A DNA stretch of 64,000 nt from Methyloradius palustris (GCF_019703875.1 NZ_AP024110.1:2542001-2606000), one strand, 5' to 3'. Positions 25,823 through 35,194 are shown, counted from the first letter of the stretch. A program made the numbers and translations. The notes: generated from the letters alone by a model not told the origin.

Positions 25823-27210
25823 GTCGCCAGCCTTTCCAGCAATTTGGCATGAATGCCGCCGAAACCGCCATTACTCATCACCAAGATGTGATCGCCAGTT
25901 TGGGCTTGTTGCGCAATGGCCTCAATCAATGCTGACAGATCATTGAACACGGCTGATTTATGCTTAATAGGTTCAAGCGCAGCAGCGGCATCCCAACCCA
26001 GATGTTCGCCGTAGCAAAATACCAAGTCAGCATCACTCAAGCTGGCTGGCAATGCGTCTTTCATCACGCCTAGTTTCATGGTGTTAGAGCGAGGCTCAAG
26101 TACCGCGAGTATGCGTGACTTGCCTACTTTATGGCGCAAGCCTGCCACCGTAGTAGTGATTGCCGTTGGGTGATGCGCAAAATCGTCATACACCGTAATG
26201 CCATTCACCACACCACGTATTTCCATACGGCGTTTTACGTTCTGGAATTCAGCCAGCGCGGCAATCCCCACTTCAATGGAAACGCCTACATGTCGTGCCG
26301 CAGCTAACGCTGCGAGGGCGTTCATACGATTATGTTCGCCAAGTATCCCCCATGCTACGCGGCCTTGTGCTTGCCCATTCAAGAGCACGTCAAACCCACC
26401 TTCCGCATCTAGGCTATCAGCTTGCCAACCATCATCACCGCCAAAGAACTCCACAGGCGTCCAGCAGCCTTTATCAATCACGCGCTTCAAACTTGTCTCT
26501 TTGCCATTAGCAACCACCAAGCCCTGGTTTGGAACGGTTCTTACCAAATGATGAAACTGGGTTTCTATCGCAGCGAGATCAGCGAAAATATCTGCGTGGT
26601 CAAATTCAAGATTATTCAACACTGCGGTACGCGGATGATAGTGGACGAACTTGGAGCGTTTATCAAAAAACGCCGTATCGTATTCATCAGCTTCAATCAC
26701 AAAAAATGGCGATTCGCCCGTAGGCTCTTGCTTCGGTGCACCAGGCAAACGCGCTGAAATCCCAAAGTTCTGTGGCACACCGCCAATGAGGAAACCAGGG
26801 GCAAGGCCTGCATATTCCAATATCCACGCCAGCATAGAACTGGTTGTAGTTTTGCCATGTGTACCCGCAACTGCGAGTACCCACTTACCTTGCAACACAT
26901 GCTCCGCAAGCCACTGCGGACCTGAGATATATGGCAAGCCGAGGTTGAGAATGTGCTCCATGAGCGGATTGCCGCGCGAAACTACATTGCCGATGACATA
27001 GATGTCTGGATTCAGCGATACTTGTTCAGGGTCAAACCCCTGCATGAGTGAAATGCCCTGCGCCTCAAGCTGCGTGCTCATTGGCGGATACACATTAGCG
27101 TCACAACCAGTGACGTGATAACCCGCCTGCTTGGCCAGCACTGCCAGCCCGCCCATGAATGTTCCGCAAATGCCGAGGATGTGGATGGACGGCGATTTTT
27201 TATTAGTCAT
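25819..27210 (-). CDS. mpl: UDP-N-acetylmuramate:L-alanyl-gamma-D-glutamyl-meso-diaminopimelate ligase
   Basis: Mpl joins recycled murein tripeptide to UDP-MurNAc in peptidoglycan recycling. The 463-residue Mur-ligase family protein begins with the Mpl-type SIHILGICGTFMGGLAVLA. It carries the ATP loop GTHGKTTTSSMLAWI (about 115-129), IEADEYDTAFFDKRSKFVHY, and DDFAHHPTAI. Length and motifs fit Mpl rather than MurC. It is upstream of tonB with overlapping stop and start. Confidence 0.95.
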   Translation of the reverse strand: MTNKKSPSIHILGICGTFMGGLAVLAKQAGYHVTGCDANVYPPMSTQLEAQGISLMQGFDPEQVSLNPDIYVIGNVVSRGNPLMEHILNLGLPYISGPQWLAEHVLQGKWVLAVAGTHGKTTTSSMLAWILEYAGLAPGFLIGGVPQNFGISARLPGAPKQEPTGESPFFVIEADEYDTAFFDKRSKFVHYHPRTAVLNNLEFDHADIFADLAAIETQFHHLVRTVPNQGLVVANGKETSLKRVIDKGCWTPVEFFGGDDGWQADSLDAEGGFDVLLNGQAQGRVAWGILGEHNRMNALAALAAARHVGVSIEVGIAALAEFQNVKRRMEIRGVVNGITVYDDFAHHPTAITTTVAGLRHKVGKSRILAVLEPRSNTMKLGVMKDALPASLSDADLVFCYGEHLGWDAAAALEPIKHKSAVFNDLSALIEAIAQQAQTGDHILVMSNGGFGGIHAKLLERLAT

Positions 27211-27240
27211 GCTTATTCATTAAGCCAATTTAGATTGAAT

Positions 27241-28689
27241 TCAGACAAGCCCATCATGCAATGGATGTGCCAGCGCCGAGGTGTCGGCCAACTCGTGGAA
27301 TACTACATTGATACGCGTTCCCTTGCCATGCTCTGGCACCTCTACTTTGATCTCCGCCTTATGAATTTGCGCGATTTCCATCACAATCGCCAAACCCAAT
27401 CCACTGCCTTCTTGCTTAGTACCGATAATTCGATAAAAACGCTCAAAAACGCGCTCATATTCAGTGACTGGGATGCCCGGGCCATTGTCTTCCACACTTA
27501 AAGTTACCCTATCTGCACCAGCCATGACTTTGACCGTGACTTTGCTACCCGCGCCGCTATAACGTATCGCGTTATCCAGCAAATTATGTAACATCTCTCG
27601 CAGGCGTTTGGGCTCTCCATCTATCCACGCTTCATCCACATCGCTCTCAAAACCCAAGTCTATATTTTGCTGATACGCAGAAGGCACGCTATCAATTGTC
27701 ACTTCTTGTGCCAGATGTTTTAGATCAACCTCGACCAAGTCAAGCTCACGCACTACTTCAGGCTGGCTGCGCGCAAGCATCAATAACTGGCTCACCAGAT
27801 GTGAAAGTTGGTGCACACTATTAGTCACCCGCGTTAAGCCCTGCTTGATCTCAGCAGGATCTGTTTCATTTTGAATCAGTTCAATCTGCGCTTGCATACC
27901 CGCCAATGGCGTACGTAACTGATGTGCGGCATCGGCCACAAAACGGTTTTGTGATTCCAATACATTACTGAGTTTTAATAAAAGAAAATTGACGGAATCC
28001 AGTAGCACCTGCACCTCGGTAGGTACGCTCGATAGTTGCACAGGGCTCAAATCACGCGGCATACGTTGCGATAATGCATGCTGCAATTCTGACAATGGCA
28101 ATAAGCCACGCGCAGTGCCAAACCAGATTAATAAAGTTGCAGTCAAGAGCAAAAACAACTGCGGTACGACGATTGCAATCAAGATATTGTTCGAAAGCTG
28201 GTTTCGTTTGTTCAAAGTCTCGGCGACTTGGATAAATACCTGCTGTGGCTTGCCATGAACAATGATGGTCGTAAAAAACACAGCGACACGCGCTGGCTCA
28301 TTCGCGACTGGCATATTCACAAAATATGGGGATTTATCATCTTCAGTTTTGGCAGGCAGTGCCAGTTTTAGCACATGGTCACCGCCAATAATCTCACCTT
28401 TGAGATTAATAATGCTGTAGTACATTTTGTCATCTTGCGCCGTGAGCATAGCCTCGCGCAGATCATCATTCAGCTCAAGCGAACCTTGGGTGTTAGCGGG
28501 TGAACTCACTAATTGTGAAATATCATAGGCAGTATCTGAAAGCTCGTGATCGAACTCTGTGCGCTGAAAGTGCATACCGACGCGAAATAAAATGCTGGAA
28601 TCAATGGTGATGAGTGCCAGCATAGGTAGCAAAAGCCAGAGCAAAATCTTTTTGCGTAGCGACTGACCTATCCATTTATGCCTTAACAT
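27241..28689 (-). CDS. Two-component sensor histidine kinase (QseC/TctE-like)
   Basis: A 482-residue membrane kinase. Two helices (about 14-34 and 171-192) flank a periplasmic region of about 135 residues that resembles the 2CSK_N sensor domain. A HAMP-like linker, the phospho-His motif DAAHQLRTPLAG (H256) and an ATPase domain (NLLDNAIRYSG, DNGPGIP, GSGLGLAIV) follow. It lies 28 bases after the response-regulator gene. The signal is unknown. Related systems respond to tricarboxylates, metals or catechol-like signals, but the sensor region does not decide between them. Confidence 0.88.
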   Translation of the reverse strand: MLRHKWIGQSLRKKILLWLLLPMLALITIDSSILFRVGMHFQRTEFDHELSDTAYDISQLVSSPANTQGSLELNDDLREAMLTAQDDKMYYSIINLKGEIIGGDHVLKLALPAKTEDDKSPYFVNMPVANEPARVAVFFTTIIVHGKPQQVFIQVAETLNKRNQLSNNILIAIVVPQLFLLLTATLLIWFGTARGLLPLSELQHALSQRMPRDLSPVQLSSVPTEVQVLLDSVNFLLLKLSNVLESQNRFVADAAHQLRTPLAGMQAQIELIQNETDPAEIKQGLTRVTNSVHQLSHLVSQLLMLARSQPEVVRELDLVEVDLKHLAQEVTIDSVPSAYQQNIDLGFESDVDEAWIDGEPKRLREMLHNLLDNAIRYSGAGSKVTVKVMAGADRVTLSVEDNGPGIPVTEYERVFERFYRIIGTKQEGSGLGLAIVMEIAQIHKAEIKVEVPEHGKGTRINVVFHELADTSALAHPLHDGLV

Positions 28690-28717
28690 TGCATCGCTTT
28701 TTGCATCATTTTTCCCA

Positions 28718-29395
28718 TTACTTAGGGGCTTCCTGCTTGCTCAGCATGTATCCCAAGCCACGCACAGTGCGGATATTGATACCGCTAGGCTCCAGTTTTT
28801 TGCGCAATCGATGCACATAGACTTCTATCGCATTATTACCAACATCTTCGTTCCAATTGCACAGGCTTTCCATCAGACTTTCTTTGCTGACCACACGGCC
28901 AGCACGCATCATCAGTGTTTCAAGCACACTCAGCTCGCGCGGCGAGAGTGACATGGCCTCATCATTCACCGTAATCAAACGATCTTTCATCTCCATGCGC
29001 AATGCACCATGCTCAATATAAGAATTGGTCACTGTGTTACTACGCCGAATCTGCGCACGTAAACGTGCTTCAAGTTCTGGCAGGCTGAAAGGTTTTGCCA
29101 GGTAATCATCCGCACCCAGATCCAGACCTTTGACCCGATCTTCAAGCGCATCAAGCGCTGTCAGGATAATCACTGGCGTGCTGATTTTGCGTGCACGCAT
29201 ACGGCGTAATACTTCAAAACCGTTCATTATAGGCAGGCCAATATCCAGCACGACCACCTCATAAATCTGGCCATGCAAAGCCAGATCGCCATCATGACCA
29301 TTTTTCGCCCAATCCACCGCATAGCCAGCTTTCACCAGTGAGCGATGGATCGCGTTGCCTAGCGTGGCATCATCTTCAACTAGCAGGATTCTCAT
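28718..29395 (-). CDS. OmpR-family response regulator (QseB/TctD-like)
   Basis: A 225-residue regulator with a receiver domain (acidic residues VEDD near 6-9, phospho-Asp in VVLDIGLP at D51, switch Lys in YLAKPFSLPEL). The winged-helix DNA-binding domain has the SLSPRELSVLETLMMRAGRVVSKESL recognition region. It precedes and is co-transcribed with the histidine kinase. A direct repeat of the type bound by this class lies about 45 bases upstream, between it and the divergent desaturase gene. It could therefore regulate itself and the neighbouring cluster, which is inference. Confidence 0.9.
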   Translation of the reverse strand: MRILLVEDDATLGNAIHRSLVKAGYAVDWAKNGHDGDLALHGQIYEVVVLDIGLPIMNGFEVLRRMRARKISTPVIILTALDALEDRVKGLDLGADDYLAKPFSLPELEARLRAQIRRSNTVTNSYIEHGALRMEMKDRLITVNDEAMSLSPRELSVLETLMMRAGRVVSKESLMESLCNWNEDVGNNAIEVYVHRLRKKLEPSGINIRTVRGLGYMLSKQEAPK

Positions 29396-29437
29396 AAACT
29401 TTATTAAACATGCCCAAAAATGGCTAATGACTACTTT

Positions 29438-29453
29438 GTAAGGGAACAGTAAG
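29438..29453. promoter_or_regulatory. Direct repeat, possible response-regulator site
   Basis: GTAAG-N6-GTAAG on the plus strand, which reads CTTAC-N6-CTTAC on the minus strand. Half-sites are spaced 11 bases, one helical turn, as for OmpR-family regulators such as PmrA and QseB. It is in the roughly 175-base gap between the divergent response-regulator gene and the desaturase gene. A further CTTACA lies just after it. Confidence 0.4.
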
Positions 29454-29570
29454 TGATTGAGCTTACATTACGCTTTCAATATTTTGTACTACTGTTTGAT
29501 TTCATGAAATCTCCACATCGTCATACCAGCCTAGTTTTGACTATCAAGCAGCCATCAAGGAACACTCATC

Positions 29571-30437
29571 ATGGCTAAGAATAAGCCTAATCGTTTTATA
29601 TTCGCTCATTCATACTGGGACATCATCCCTGTATTTTTTGGTATCGCCCATCTCGCCTACTTGCTCATGATGTTCGTACTGTTTGACCATCTGCCCTGGT
29701 GGGCGAATGTGTTACTGGGATTGGTATATGCCGTAAGCATTTCATGGAATATCAATGGCATTTCACACAATTTCATCCATAACGCCTATTTCAAGTCTGA
29801 AATACTGAATCGCCTGTTCAGCTTGATGGAATCAGTCACCATGGTCTTTTCACAGACCTTTTACGACAATGTGCACCGCCGCCATCATATCGGCAATAGT
29901 GACCTGCCAGATGCAGAAGGCAAGACGCGTGACCCACTTTCAATTTATCTGCACGGCAAGTATGGCCAACCAGAAAATGTCTGGGCTTACACGTTCAAAA
30001 GCTATTTCCGCGATGATCCAAGCGAGATATTTCACGATATCAAACGACGCAGTAGTTTTCTCGCGTGGTTTGGGGTGTTTGAAATTGCAGTTTCCATATT
30101 GGTAGTCATTATCGGCTTCGCGCTGAACTGGAAATTCATGCTGTTCATGGTGCCGTTCTACTATCTAGGCAACAGCTTTTCTTCACTTAATGGCTATTAT
30201 GAGCACTACAAGGGCAACCCCAATCTCCCAATTGCCTGGGGTGTCAGTAGCTACAGTTGGTTATATAACTTCATCTGGTTCAATAACGGCTATCACGCGG
30301 AGCATCATTACCGCCCAAGCCAGCATTGGACACAAATGAAAACACTGCACAAACAACTTGCTGAAAAGCAAAAAGAAGCTGGTGTGCATGTCATCAAATG
30401 GTCGCATAACCTGGGCTTTTTACAGGATTTTAAGTAA
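29571..30437 (+). CDS. Membrane fatty-acid desaturase/hydroxylase-family protein
   Basis: A 288-residue integral membrane di-iron enzyme. The histidine boxes are HNFIH (H66-H70), HRRHH (H102-H106) and HAEHH (H242-H246), which bind the di-iron centre in acyl desaturases and related hydroxylases. Four or so membrane helices surround them. The substrate is probably an acyl chain, but hydroxylase activity is also possible. It is the first gene of a same-strand run of lipid and nitrogen-handling genes up to 38.1 kb, and is divergent from the two-component system. The ATG is preceded by AAGGAA at good distance. Confidence 0.85.
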   Translation: MAKNKPNRFIFAHSYWDIIPVFFGIAHLAYLLMMFVLFDHLPWWANVLLGLVYAVSISWNINGISHNFIHNAYFKSEILNRLFSLMESVTMVFSQTFYDNVHRRHHIGNSDLPDAEGKTRDPLSIYLHGKYGQPENVWAYTFKSYFRDDPSEIFHDIKRRSSFLAWFGVFEIAVSILVVIIGFALNWKFMLFMVPFYYLGNSFSSLNGYYEHYKGNPNLPIAWGVSSYSWLYNFIWFNNGYHAEHHYRPSQHWTQMKTLHKQLAEKQKEAGVHVIKWSHNLGFLQDFK

Positions 30438-30512
30438 GCCTTAAAGCGTAAGACTGCTGTAAGTAAGCCAGCATAGAATGCTTATCATATTGAATAAAAG
30501 ATAGAACAAAAC

Positions 30513-31208
30513 ATGCTTTTTATCATTGATTTTGATGGCACGCTCTCAGTACGAGATACCGTAGATGCCATGCTGGAGAAGTTTGCTGATCCTAGCTGGG
30601 AAGAGATCGAAAAAACCTGGCTGGATGGCAAAATCACCGCCATCGAATGCATGACCCAGCAAGTGCGCATGGTGAAAGCCGACCATATTGCAGTAGAAAG
30701 TTTTTTCCGCAGCATACAGTTGGACGCAAGCTTCTTACCGTTTTATCAGCACATCATCCAATTTGCCAAAGTCGCCATCGTAAGCGATGGGCTTGATCAC
30801 GCAATCAAAGTGGCTACCCGCCACGCGGCATTTCCTGAAATACCAATTTACGCAAACCATCTGAGCTTTGTGCCCAATGGCTTGGATATTACCTTCCCCT
30901 TACGCAATATGGATTGCAAGGCTGGTAATGGTGTTTGTAAATGCAAGATCGCTGATGATTTGGCGCTTGAAAGCGGTGGCCCGATTGTGCTGATAGGCGA
31001 CGGTAAATCAGATGCCTGTCTTTCTGGTTATGCCGATATCGTGTTTGCTAAAGGCTCACTGATCAAGCACTGCGAGAAGAACGACACACCACATCATAAA
31101 TTTGAAAGCTTTGCCGATGTCTTTGCCGAGGTTAAAAAATGGCAAGCAGGCGCAATTCCTCAACAGTTTGCCCAAAAATCTGCACACAAAACCAATCAAT
31201 CTGCATAA
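30513..31208 (+). CDS. HAD-IB family phosphatase (MtnX-like)
   Basis: A 231-residue HAD hydrolase. Motif I is DFDGTLS (D6 and D8), motif II is VSDG (about 91-94), and motif IV is LIGDGKSDAC (about 165-174), so the full phosphatase set is present. The cysteine-rich NMDCKAGNGVCKCK in the middle is typical of the MtnX/phosphoserine phosphatase-like group. The substrate is unknown. By position it may dephosphorylate an intermediate of the cluster. No methionine-salvage neighbours are present, so a real MtnX role is unlikely. Confidence 0.82.
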   Translation: MLFIIDFDGTLSVRDTVDAMLEKFADPSWEEIEKTWLDGKITAIECMTQQVRMVKADHIAVESFFRSIQLDASFLPFYQHIIQFAKVAIVSDGLDHAIKVATRHAAFPEIPIYANHLSFVPNGLDITFPLRNMDCKAGNGVCKCKIADDLALESGGPIVLIGDGKSDACLSGYADIVFAKGSLIKHCEKNDTPHHKFESFADVFAEVKKWQAGAIPQQFAQKSAHKTNQSA

Positions 31209-31276
31209 GTCATACAGCGCCATATCATACAGCCCATATTTAACTGCAACCTCAATAGATAAACCTGAAAGACATC

Positions 31277-32650
31277 ATGGAACAGAAGATCATCGAGATT
31301 CTTGAAAAGAACGATAAATATTGCTCACACGGCGACACCGTCAATTACGCAGACCCTCCGAAGGTATTTGAGTCATGCGAAGGCAGCTTTTTGTACGATG
31401 AAAACCAGACACCATATCTGGATTGGCAAATGTGGTATTCAGCTGTCAATTTCGGGTACAAAAACAAGCGCCTAAACGACAAACTGAAAGAGCAGATCGA
31501 CATCATGCCGCAACTGGCTAGTCAGTATTTGCACAAAGAAAAAGTAGAGCTTGCAGAGATCATCTGCAAATATGTAGAAGACAAATATGGCGTTAAAGGC
31601 CGCGTACATTTCAACGTTGGTGGTGCGCAAGCAGTTGAAGATTCAATCAAGGTTGTACGTAACCATACGGGTAAAACCCACCAGTTCGCGTTCATGGGCG
31701 GCTATCATGGCCGCACCTTAGGTGCATCTGCGATTACTTCCAGCTATCGCTATCGCCGCCGTTTCGGTAACTTTGCCGACCGTGCCCACTTCGTACCCTA
31801 TCCTTACTGCTTCCGTTGCCCTTACAGCATGAAAGTGGAAACTTGCGATACCTATTGCCATAAAGAATTTGAAAAGCTTTTTGAAACTGAATATCAATCG
31901 TTTTGGGATGAAAAATCTGGTCAGTGCGAATTTGGTGCCTTCTATATTGAGCCCATGCAAGGCACTGGCGGCTACATCATTCCTCCAGAAGGCTACATGG
32001 CGAAACTGGCCGAAAGCCTGAAAAAACGCAATGTCTTGTTGGTAGCCGATGAAATCCAGATGGGTGTTTACCGTACTGGCAAGCTCTGGTCATGGGAAAA
32101 CTTCGGTATCGTTCCTGATATATTCGTGTTCGGTAAAGCTATCACCAATGGCTTGAATCCACTCTCTGGTATCTGGGCGCGTGAAGAACTGATTTCACCT
32201 GAGAAATTCCCGCCTGGATCAACCCATTCAACCTTTGCTTCTAATCCTCTGGGCACTTCTGTTGCACTCGAAGTGTTGCGCATGACGGAAGAAAAGGACT
32301 TTGAGCCGGAAGTACGTGCTCGTGGTGCGTATTTCCTCAATCGCATCCAGGAACTGAAATCACGCTGGAAAGTAATCGGCGATGTCAGCGGTCTTGGCTT
32401 GGCACTGCGTATCGAGCTGTGTACCAATGACAGCTTTACACCAAGCCGTGCACTGGCAGATCGTATGTTCAACGAAGGTTTGAAAGGCGATTTGCTGGTC
32501 GGTGATAAGAAATATGGCTTGGTACTGGATATTGGTGGTTACTCCAAAAATGTCATCACGCTAGCCCCATCATTATTGATTAGCGAAGAAGAAATTGATC
32601 TTGGCATCCACCTGTTTGAAATGCTGCTTCGCCGTTGTGGTGCAGAATAA
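31277..32650 (+). CDS. Class III (4-aminobutyrate-type) PLP aminotransferase
   Basis: A 457-residue fold-type I aminotransferase that swaps an amine and a keto group. The PLP Lys is K287 in VFGKAITNG. The cofactor-ring Asp is in VADEIQMGVYRTGK, and the PLP-phosphate region is near GGAQAVEDSIKVVR. The segment CFRCPYSMKVETCDTYC resembles the Cys-rich loop of GabT-like enzymes. Class III members commonly act on omega-amino groups of acyl or amino-acid substrates. Which substrate applies here is unknown. It follows the HAD phosphatase with 68 bases between. Confidence 0.88.
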   Translation: MEQKIIEILEKNDKYCSHGDTVNYADPPKVFESCEGSFLYDENQTPYLDWQMWYSAVNFGYKNKRLNDKLKEQIDIMPQLASQYLHKEKVELAEIICKYVEDKYGVKGRVHFNVGGAQAVEDSIKVVRNHTGKTHQFAFMGGYHGRTLGASAITSSYRYRRRFGNFADRAHFVPYPYCFRCPYSMKVETCDTYCHKEFEKLFETEYQSFWDEKSGQCEFGAFYIEPMQGTGGYIIPPEGYMAKLAESLKKRNVLLVADEIQMGVYRTGKLWSWENFGIVPDIFVFGKAITNGLNPLSGIWAREELISPEKFPPGSTHSTFASNPLGTSVALEVLRMTEEKDFEPEVRARGAYFLNRIQELKSRWKVIGDVSGLGLALRIELCTNDSFTPSRALADRMFNEGLKGDLLVGDKKYGLVLDIGGYSKNVITLAPSLLISEEEIDLGIHLFEMLLRRCGAE

Positions 32651-32688
32651 TGACGTTTAGTAATAGTAGGCTGCCAGACTAACCTAGG

Positions 32689-33582
32689 ATGCAGGATATT
32701 TTTATCTACGATTTTGATTCAAGCGTTTCTACACAACCAGACTTGATGGCGCAGTATCAAACGCGCATCAAGCTGATTGACCTCAAACGTCATCGATTTG
32801 CAGCGAGGTTGTGGACCAGCCGCATGAAATTCAACAGCTTGCGAAAAAAGATCGCGACTTATGGTCGCCCCTTTTTTGCGCTGCTGGGCTCTGGTGACTT
32901 CCACCATTTTTCACTAGCTTTGATCGAGCAACATGAAAAGCCGCTCACCGTTGTGCTGTTCGACAATCATCCAGATTGGATGCGGCCACCCCATCGCTAC
33001 CACTGTGGCACTTGGGTTTATTCGCTGGCACGCCTGCCACAGGTGGCTCGCGTTGTGATTGTTGGCCTGCAGAGTGGTGATGTAGAAGGCAAAAATTTCT
33101 TGGGTGGTGATGTTGAAAGCTATCAAAACGGCAAAATAGTATTGTTGCCATTTAGCCGAGTAGCAGCGCAAATCAGCACTCAAACAGAGGCAAATATAGT
33201 ATCACTGGTAAGTCAGCTAGAAACTAATATCGCCGATGGCATCCGTGAGATCATGGATGCCATTCCTACAGATGATGTGTATATCAGCGTCGATAAAGAC
33301 TGCATGCACCCAGACGATGCGTGTACCAATTGGGAACAAGGCACTATGCCACTGGCAACCGTACTAAAATGTATTGCCGCCATTCGCACCAAATATAAAG
33401 TTGTCGGTGCAGATACCGTAGGTGACTACTCACCACCTGCGTTTCGCTCTCCATTTAAATATATCAGTTCGTGGCTAGATAGACGTGGGGATGCCAAATC
33501 ACTACAGCCGTCCAGCGCCATGCTGCAGCGCAATCAGATTGCCAACCTAAAACTTATTCAGGCTTTTGATGGAATCGCTTAA
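32689..33582 (+). CDS. Arginase/agmatinase-fold ureohydrolase-like protein
   Basis: A 297-residue protein of the ureohydrolase superfamily. Metal-ligand motifs can be traced: GSGDFHH (about 66-72), FDNHPDW (canonical D-x-H-x-D, about 92-98), and SVDKDCMHP (D202 and D204). The binuclear metal site is therefore probably intact. The substrate-binding loops differ from true arginases: the usual SxDxDxxDP is SVDKDCMHPDDA here, and the N-terminal region is short. It may cleave a guanidino, amidino or formimino group, or an unusual amide. Context ties it to the ACP/ketosynthase genes. There is no clear ribosome site. Confidence 0.75.
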   Translation: MQDIFIYDFDSSVSTQPDLMAQYQTRIKLIDLKRHRFAARLWTSRMKFNSLRKKIATYGRPFFALLGSGDFHHFSLALIEQHEKPLTVVLFDNHPDWMRPPHRYHCGTWVYSLARLPQVARVVIVGLQSGDVEGKNFLGGDVESYQNGKIVLLPFSRVAAQISTQTEANIVSLVSQLETNIADGIREIMDAIPTDDVYISVDKDCMHPDDACTNWEQGTMPLATVLKCIAAIRTKYKVVGADTVGDYSPPAFRSPFKYISSWLDRRGDAKSLQPSSAMLQRNQIANLKLIQAFDGIA

Positions 33583-33949
33583 ACCCTTATTGCTACTGTC
33601 TATTGCCCTACTGCTCGATACATTAGGTACAGTGCTATTCAAGCACGGCAGCAATATGTCAGTGCAAACCACACAGACTGGCTGGCGCGGCCATGTTGAG
33701 AGCATTATCGGCACGCTAAAACGCAAAGAAATCAGCCTGGGTGTCGTGGTATATATCATCGAATACATCGTCTGGATTGGCTTTTTATCCACTACTGCGG
33801 TCAGCATTGCCTACCCATTATCGAGCATTAACATTATTTTAATTTTGATTGCATCCTCACTATTTCTTGGCGAAAAAGTTGGCAAGCGCCGCTGGTATGG
33901 CGCCTTGATGATTATTGTGGGTGTATTTCTGGTAGGTGGTACTGCATGA
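33566..33949 (+). CDS. Small EamA/SMR-like membrane transporter (first copy)
   Basis: A 127-residue protein with four predicted membrane helices (about 6-24, 54-74, 78-98, 104-124). The segment SIAYPLSSINIILILIASSLFLGEKVGKRRWYG, with its Glu in the third or fourth helix, is characteristic of the EamA/SMR/ArnE-like fold. Its start overlaps the end of the arginase-like gene by 17 bases. The partner hydrolase starts 4 bases before its end. Small multidrug-type proteins usually act as dimers, and a second similar gene closes the cluster. Confidence 0.75.
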   Translation: MMESLKPLLLLSIALLLDTLGTVLFKHGSNMSVQTTQTGWRGHVESIIGTLKRKEISLGVVVYIIEYIVWIGFLSTTAVSIAYPLSSINIILILIASSLFLGEKVGKRRWYGALMIIVGVFLVGGTA

Positions 33950-34890
33950 ACACAATGACAGATTTGCAGCAACTTGAAGCGGTTCTGACCCCCTTGAAAA
34001 TTGATGATGTGGTCGGGGCTAACGGCTTTGTCATGCGTTCAGGCAAAAATGATGCGCATAGCAAAGTAGGCATATTGCTGGTACATGGGCTAACAGGCAC
34101 GCCTTCCGAAATGAAACATTTTGGCAAAGTCATTGCACGTCGCGGTGTCACTGTTGCGTGCCATGAACTGGCCGGCCATTGCGCCTCGATTGATGATCTC
34201 AAAGCAACCACATGGCGCGACTGGTATAAGTCTGTAGAGATCGCATTCGAAGCGCTCAGCAATGAATGTGAACAAGTGTATGTTGGTGGCCTTTCAATGG
34301 GCGCACTACTTTCAATGTTGCTGGCAGCCGAGAAAGGCAAGCGCGTGAACGGCACTTTTCTGCTCTCGGCAACCTTCTTTTACGATGGCTGGAATATGCC
34401 TAAATTCAAACAGAAATTCCTGTTGCCGCTGGTGCTTTATTCTCCATTGAAATACTTTATGGAGTGGGAAGAAACTTCTCCCTATGGCATCAAAGACGAG
34501 CGTACACGAGCACTGGTAGCGGCGATTCTGGACAATAAAGATGCAAAAACAGCCGACAAAATCGGCTATTTCAAAACACCCGCTACAGTCATTCTTGAGA
34601 GCGTGAGACTGATGAGTGCGGCTAAACGCTGCATGAAGGACATATTGTCACCTACGCTGATTGTGCATTCGACTGAAGATGATATGGCCAGTCTGAAAAA
34701 CGCTTACTTCATTCAGGAAAATATTGCAGCCGAAATCGTTGAAACCTATTTCGTGGATGATACCTACCACGTAGTCACACTGGATAAGCGCAAAGACGAC
34801 ATCGCCAAGCGCGTGGCCAAATTTTGCCTAGAACTATCATCGCTACCCGATACAGTAGGCGCTAGAAAGCCAGCAACTTCCGCTTTATAG
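33946..34890 (+). CDS. Alpha/beta-hydrolase (carboxylesterase/lipase-like)
   Basis: A 314-residue alpha/beta-hydrolase. The oxyanion loop is in VHGLTGTPSEM (about 46-56), the nucleophile elbow is GLSMGALLS (S117), the acid lies near TEDDMASL, and the catalytic His is in DDTYHVVTLD (about 271). It resembles YvaK/EstD-type carboxylesterases. In a carrier-protein cluster it could act as a thioesterase that frees an acyl chain from the ACP, which is inference. Its start overlaps the preceding transporter by 4 bases. Confidence 0.8.
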   Translation: MNTMTDLQQLEAVLTPLKIDDVVGANGFVMRSGKNDAHSKVGILLVHGLTGTPSEMKHFGKVIARRGVTVACHELAGHCASIDDLKATTWRDWYKSVEIAFEALSNECEQVYVGGLSMGALLSMLLAAEKGKRVNGTFLLSATFFYDGWNMPKFKQKFLLPLVLYSPLKYFMEWEETSPYGIKDERTRALVAAILDNKDAKTADKIGYFKTPATVILESVRLMSAAKRCMKDILSPTLIVHSTEDDMASLKNAYFIQENIAAEIVETYFVDDTYHVVTLDKRKDDIAKRVAKFCLELSSLPDTVGARKPATSAL

Positions 34891-34930
34891 TAGCGACTGA
34901 AGCAATACATTAAAATTTCTTGAGAAAATT

Positions 34931-35176
34931 ATGACCGATACTTTAAAAATTATTTCACAACTCATCGCCGACAAGCTTGAAGTCGATGTAGAAACCATCA
35001 AGCCTGAAAGCAATCTGACTGAGCTTGGCATGGATTCACTCGATACCTTCGACATTATTTTCAGTGCTGAAGATACGTTCAATATCAAAGTACCTAACGA
35101 CAAAGTTGATATTGCTACTGTGCAAGATGTAGCTAACCTAGCTGACGCTTTGATCAGCGAGCAACACCCTAAATAG
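34931..35176 (+). CDS. Stand-alone acyl carrier protein
   Basis: An 81-residue acidic four-helix carrier protein. The phosphopantetheine attachment Ser is S36 in LGMDSLDTF, and the acidic helix II follows (DIIFSAEDTFNIKVPNDK). It differs from the housekeeping AcpP core and lies beside a ketosynthase, so it is probably a dedicated carrier for the cluster. A phosphopantetheinyl transferase is not present nearby and would be supplied in trans. Confidence 0.93.
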   Translation: MTDTLKIISQLIADKLEVDVETIKPESNLTELGMDSLDTFDIIFSAEDTFNIKVPNDKVDIATVQDVANLADALISEQHPK

Positions 35177-35194
35177 CATTTATAAAGCCCCCCC

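Noticed and set aside
30513..31208. MtnX function (methionine salvage) for the HAD phosphatase
   Set aside because: No methionine-salvage genes are adjacent. The motifs fit the wider HAD-IB phosphatase group, so the specific role is not supported.
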